A stretch of 64,000 nucleotides of DNA from Pseudohoeflea sp964511625 (GTDB lineage Bacteria; Pseudomonadota; Alphaproteobacteria; Rhizobiales; Rhizobiaceae): assembly GCA_964511625.1 (NCBI GenBank), contig CAZEJG010000007.1:83784-147783 (forward strand), read 5' to 3'. Position 1 is the first letter of the stretch. Each line of letters opens with the position of its first letter. This document shows, piece after piece, positions 62,659 to 64,000 of the stretch. The position numbers and the translations under genes were made by a program. The notes below the pieces were generated by a model. The model did no database searches and had not been told where the DNA came from. It saw only the letters and a list, made by a program, of their open reading frames with translations.

Positions 62659-63786
62659 ATGGATTTTCAGAGGAAAAACTTCTCGCTGTTCCGAATCGGA
62701 ATCTGGCCCGCAATCGCAATCCTGAGCGTATCATTCACGTTGACTTCCATACTGTTCAATGCCTTTGCCCTACAGATTGACCAGTTCAATGCGAAGATCA
62801 GAGTGTTTTTGACACACGGAGAGACAAGCCTTAGAGCGACTAACAGCGAGGGACTTCCGGTATCCCAGAATGCCAGAATTGGGGAGTTTGTCTCGCCCTT
62901 TTATGTTGTGCACTACGGGCTGATCTATTCAAAAAGCTGCCCTCAATACGGGACTTCCAAAGCCTATCATTGGCGGGAAGATGAGACGGAAGCTTTCTGG
63001 CCGAACCCTCCGACAGAAATTACCCGTCAGCGCTTTCAGGCGGCTGCAGACTGGATAGTGTCCAATATTTCTGCAGGGCCGTCTGGTCATGCGCATCTGA
63101 TGTACAATTTCGATTGGCCGTACAAAGGCTATCCGAACGGTCGTCTTCATGCCCCCTGGTGGTCTGGTCTGACTGATGGTCACGCGATCACCCTCCTTCT
63201 CCGTGCGCAGGACTGCTTGCCCGAGCAATCCGCGACTTACCGTGAGGTGGCAGACGAGCTGTACGAATCGGTTGTGACGCCTGTTGAGCTAGGGGGAAGT
63301 CTGCTGACCTTCAACGGTCATCCTTGGATAGAAGAATACGTGGATCCGCGAGCGCCGACATCAGAAATGTCCCGAGTGTTAAACGGGATGGTATACGCAT
63401 TCTTCGGGGTGAAGGCGTATGAAGCGACGGCTAAGCCGGAGGGAACTCGTTATGCTGACGCGCTGGAAGACTCCATACGGTCCAATATCTTAGCCTTCGA
63501 TCTGGGCTACTGGTCCGACTATGATGCGATCGGCAATGCAGCCAACATAAAATACCATGGTGTAAATTTTTCCTTGCTCAAAGCTCTAAACCTAAATGAT
63601 ACAGAGGCCGTCACTAAGAGCTGGGAAATTGGGTATAGATTTCCGATTATATTTTACTCGATTTACGGGCCTGTAGGGATTGCTAAAATCCATTTTATGC
63701 TTACGTATTTTTTATCAATTGTATTTTGCTTCTCAGTTATTCGGTTTACCTATAATTTTACATTTGTAAAGCGAAATATGGCGTGA
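62659..63786 (+). CDS. Membrane-anchored D-glucuronyl C5-epimerase-like protein
   Basis: A 375-residue protein with an N-terminal signal-anchor (about 17-39), a large periplasmic domain and a second hydrophobic segment (about 343-365). The domain matches the C-terminal catalytic domain of glucuronyl C5-epimerases: WWSGLTDGHAITLLLRAQ (167-184), WIEEYVDP then SRVLNGMVYAFFGVKAY (223-254), FDLGYWSDYD (280-289) and IKYHGVNFSLLKAL (297-310). These correspond to the tyrosine-bearing blocks of the animal enzyme. Predicted role: epimerising uronic acids in an exported polymer. It starts 4 bp after the flippase stop. Confidence 0.75.
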   Translation: MDFQRKNFSLFRIGIWPAIAILSVSFTLTSILFNAFALQIDQFNAKIRVFLTHGETSLRATNSEGLPVSQNARIGEFVSPFYVVHYGLIYSKSCPQYGTSKAYHWREDETEAFWPNPPTEITRQRFQAAADWIVSNISAGPSGHAHLMYNFDWPYKGYPNGRLHAPWWSGLTDGHAITLLLRAQDCLPEQSATYREVADELYESVVTPVELGGSLLTFNGHPWIEEYVDPRAPTSEMSRVLNGMVYAFFGVKAYEATAKPEGTRYADALEDSIRSNILAFDLGYWSDYDAIGNAANIKYHGVNFSLLKALNLNDTEAVTKSWEIGYRFPIIFYSIYGPVGIAKIHFMLTYFLSIVFCFSVIRFTYNFTFVKRNMA

Positions 63787-63790
63787 GGCA

Positions 63791-64000
63791 ATGATCTCAG
63801 CAAAATACTATATTTATACATCAGTTTTTTTAGTTCAGCTACACTCGCTGAAGCGAGTCGCATTTTTGTTTGCATTATTTGTTTTGTTGACTAATTTGAA
63901 GAGCTTATATGAAATAATATGCAAATCTATATTTAATATAATATTTATTTTAGCTTATTTTATATTTGTATTGTCGCAGTTGCGGCCATCCATGTTTGAT
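63791..64000 (+). CDS. Partial AT-rich membrane protein, cut by window end
   Basis: An open frame runs from the ATG at 63791 through the last base (70 codons, no stop). The product begins MISAKYYIYTSVFLVQLHSL and continues with two hydrophobic segments (about 24-36 and 47-62). GAGG at 63785-63788 lies just upstream. Base composition is strongly AT-rich, with many ATA and TTA codons unlike the rest of the window. Its position after the flippase suggests a Wzy-type polymerase or another polytopic protein, but the visible part is too short to assign. Confidence 0.6.
   Translation, partial: MISAKYYIYTSVFLVQLHSLKRVAFLFALFVLLTNLKSLYEIICKSIFNIIFILAYFIFVLSQLRPSMFD

Overview
The window is a GC-rich chromosomal segment of an alphaproteobacterium, most likely of the order Hyphomicrobiales (Rhizobiales). 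The support is the gene order coxB-coxA-ctaB-coxF-ctaG-coxC-GNAT-DUF983-surf1-ispH-thrB-rnhA, the CcrM-type adenine methyltransferase, the fused CysN/CysC (NodQ-like) protein, a MutY/DciA/DsbA/SMC neighbourhood and rhizobial-type intergenic palindromes. The genus cannot be resolved from the sequence alone. Almost every long antisense reading frame here is a shadow caused by high GC at third codon positions.

0.1-9.7 kb: an aa3-type cytochrome c oxidase operon with its assembly factors (CtaB, CtaG/Cox11, SURF1), followed by isoprenoid (ispH), threonine (thrB) and RNase HI (rnhA) genes. 9.7-19.8 kb: mostly minus-strand housekeeping genes: peroxiredoxin, a stand-alone DsbD alpha-type domain, a membrane GGDEF/EAL protein coupled to a GNAT acetyltransferase, an M16 peptidase, thrC and a HAD phosphatase. 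YqgE and a lipoprotein are on the plus strand. 19.9-37.8 kb: ccrM, a TacAT-like toxin-antitoxin pair with a visible operator/promoter, a PACE efflux protein, mutY, a DMT exporter, DciA, a cyclopropane synthase with a structured leader, a DsbA-like lipoprotein, smc, an Lrp/AsnC regulator with its operator, a nucleoside-recognition membrane protein and ppdK.

37.8-39.4 kb: a 1.6-kb repeat-rich stretch. Palindrome doublets, each followed by the same roughly 50-bp tail, surround a small GIY-YIG nuclease gene, and a RIME-like inverted repeat follows. 39.4-44.2 kb: a putative zinc metallopeptidase, a YeeE/YedE (TsuA-like) transporter, two poorly characterised proteins and an MBL-fold hydrolase.

44.3-64.0 kb: a surface-polysaccharide locus. 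Two paralogous membrane CapD/WbpM-type nucleotide-sugar dehydratases bracket a dTDP-L-rhamnose operon (rfbACBD), a sulfate-activation operon (cysD-cysNC-cysQ) and a GtrB/GtrA-like operon with a third unknown membrane protein. A tRNA-Gln gene lies just before the second dehydratase. Beyond it come a DegT-type aminotransferase, a WbpA-like UDP-sugar dehydrogenase, a Wzx-type flippase, a membrane-anchored D-glucuronyl C5-epimerase-like protein and the start of an AT-rich membrane protein cut by the window end. Base composition drops sharply after about 61.3 kb, as is usual for the variable core of such loci. Together these genes suggest an envelope polysaccharide containing rhamnose and uronic acid that may be epimerised after polymerisation and sulfated. 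The substrates and any sulfotransferase are not visible here.
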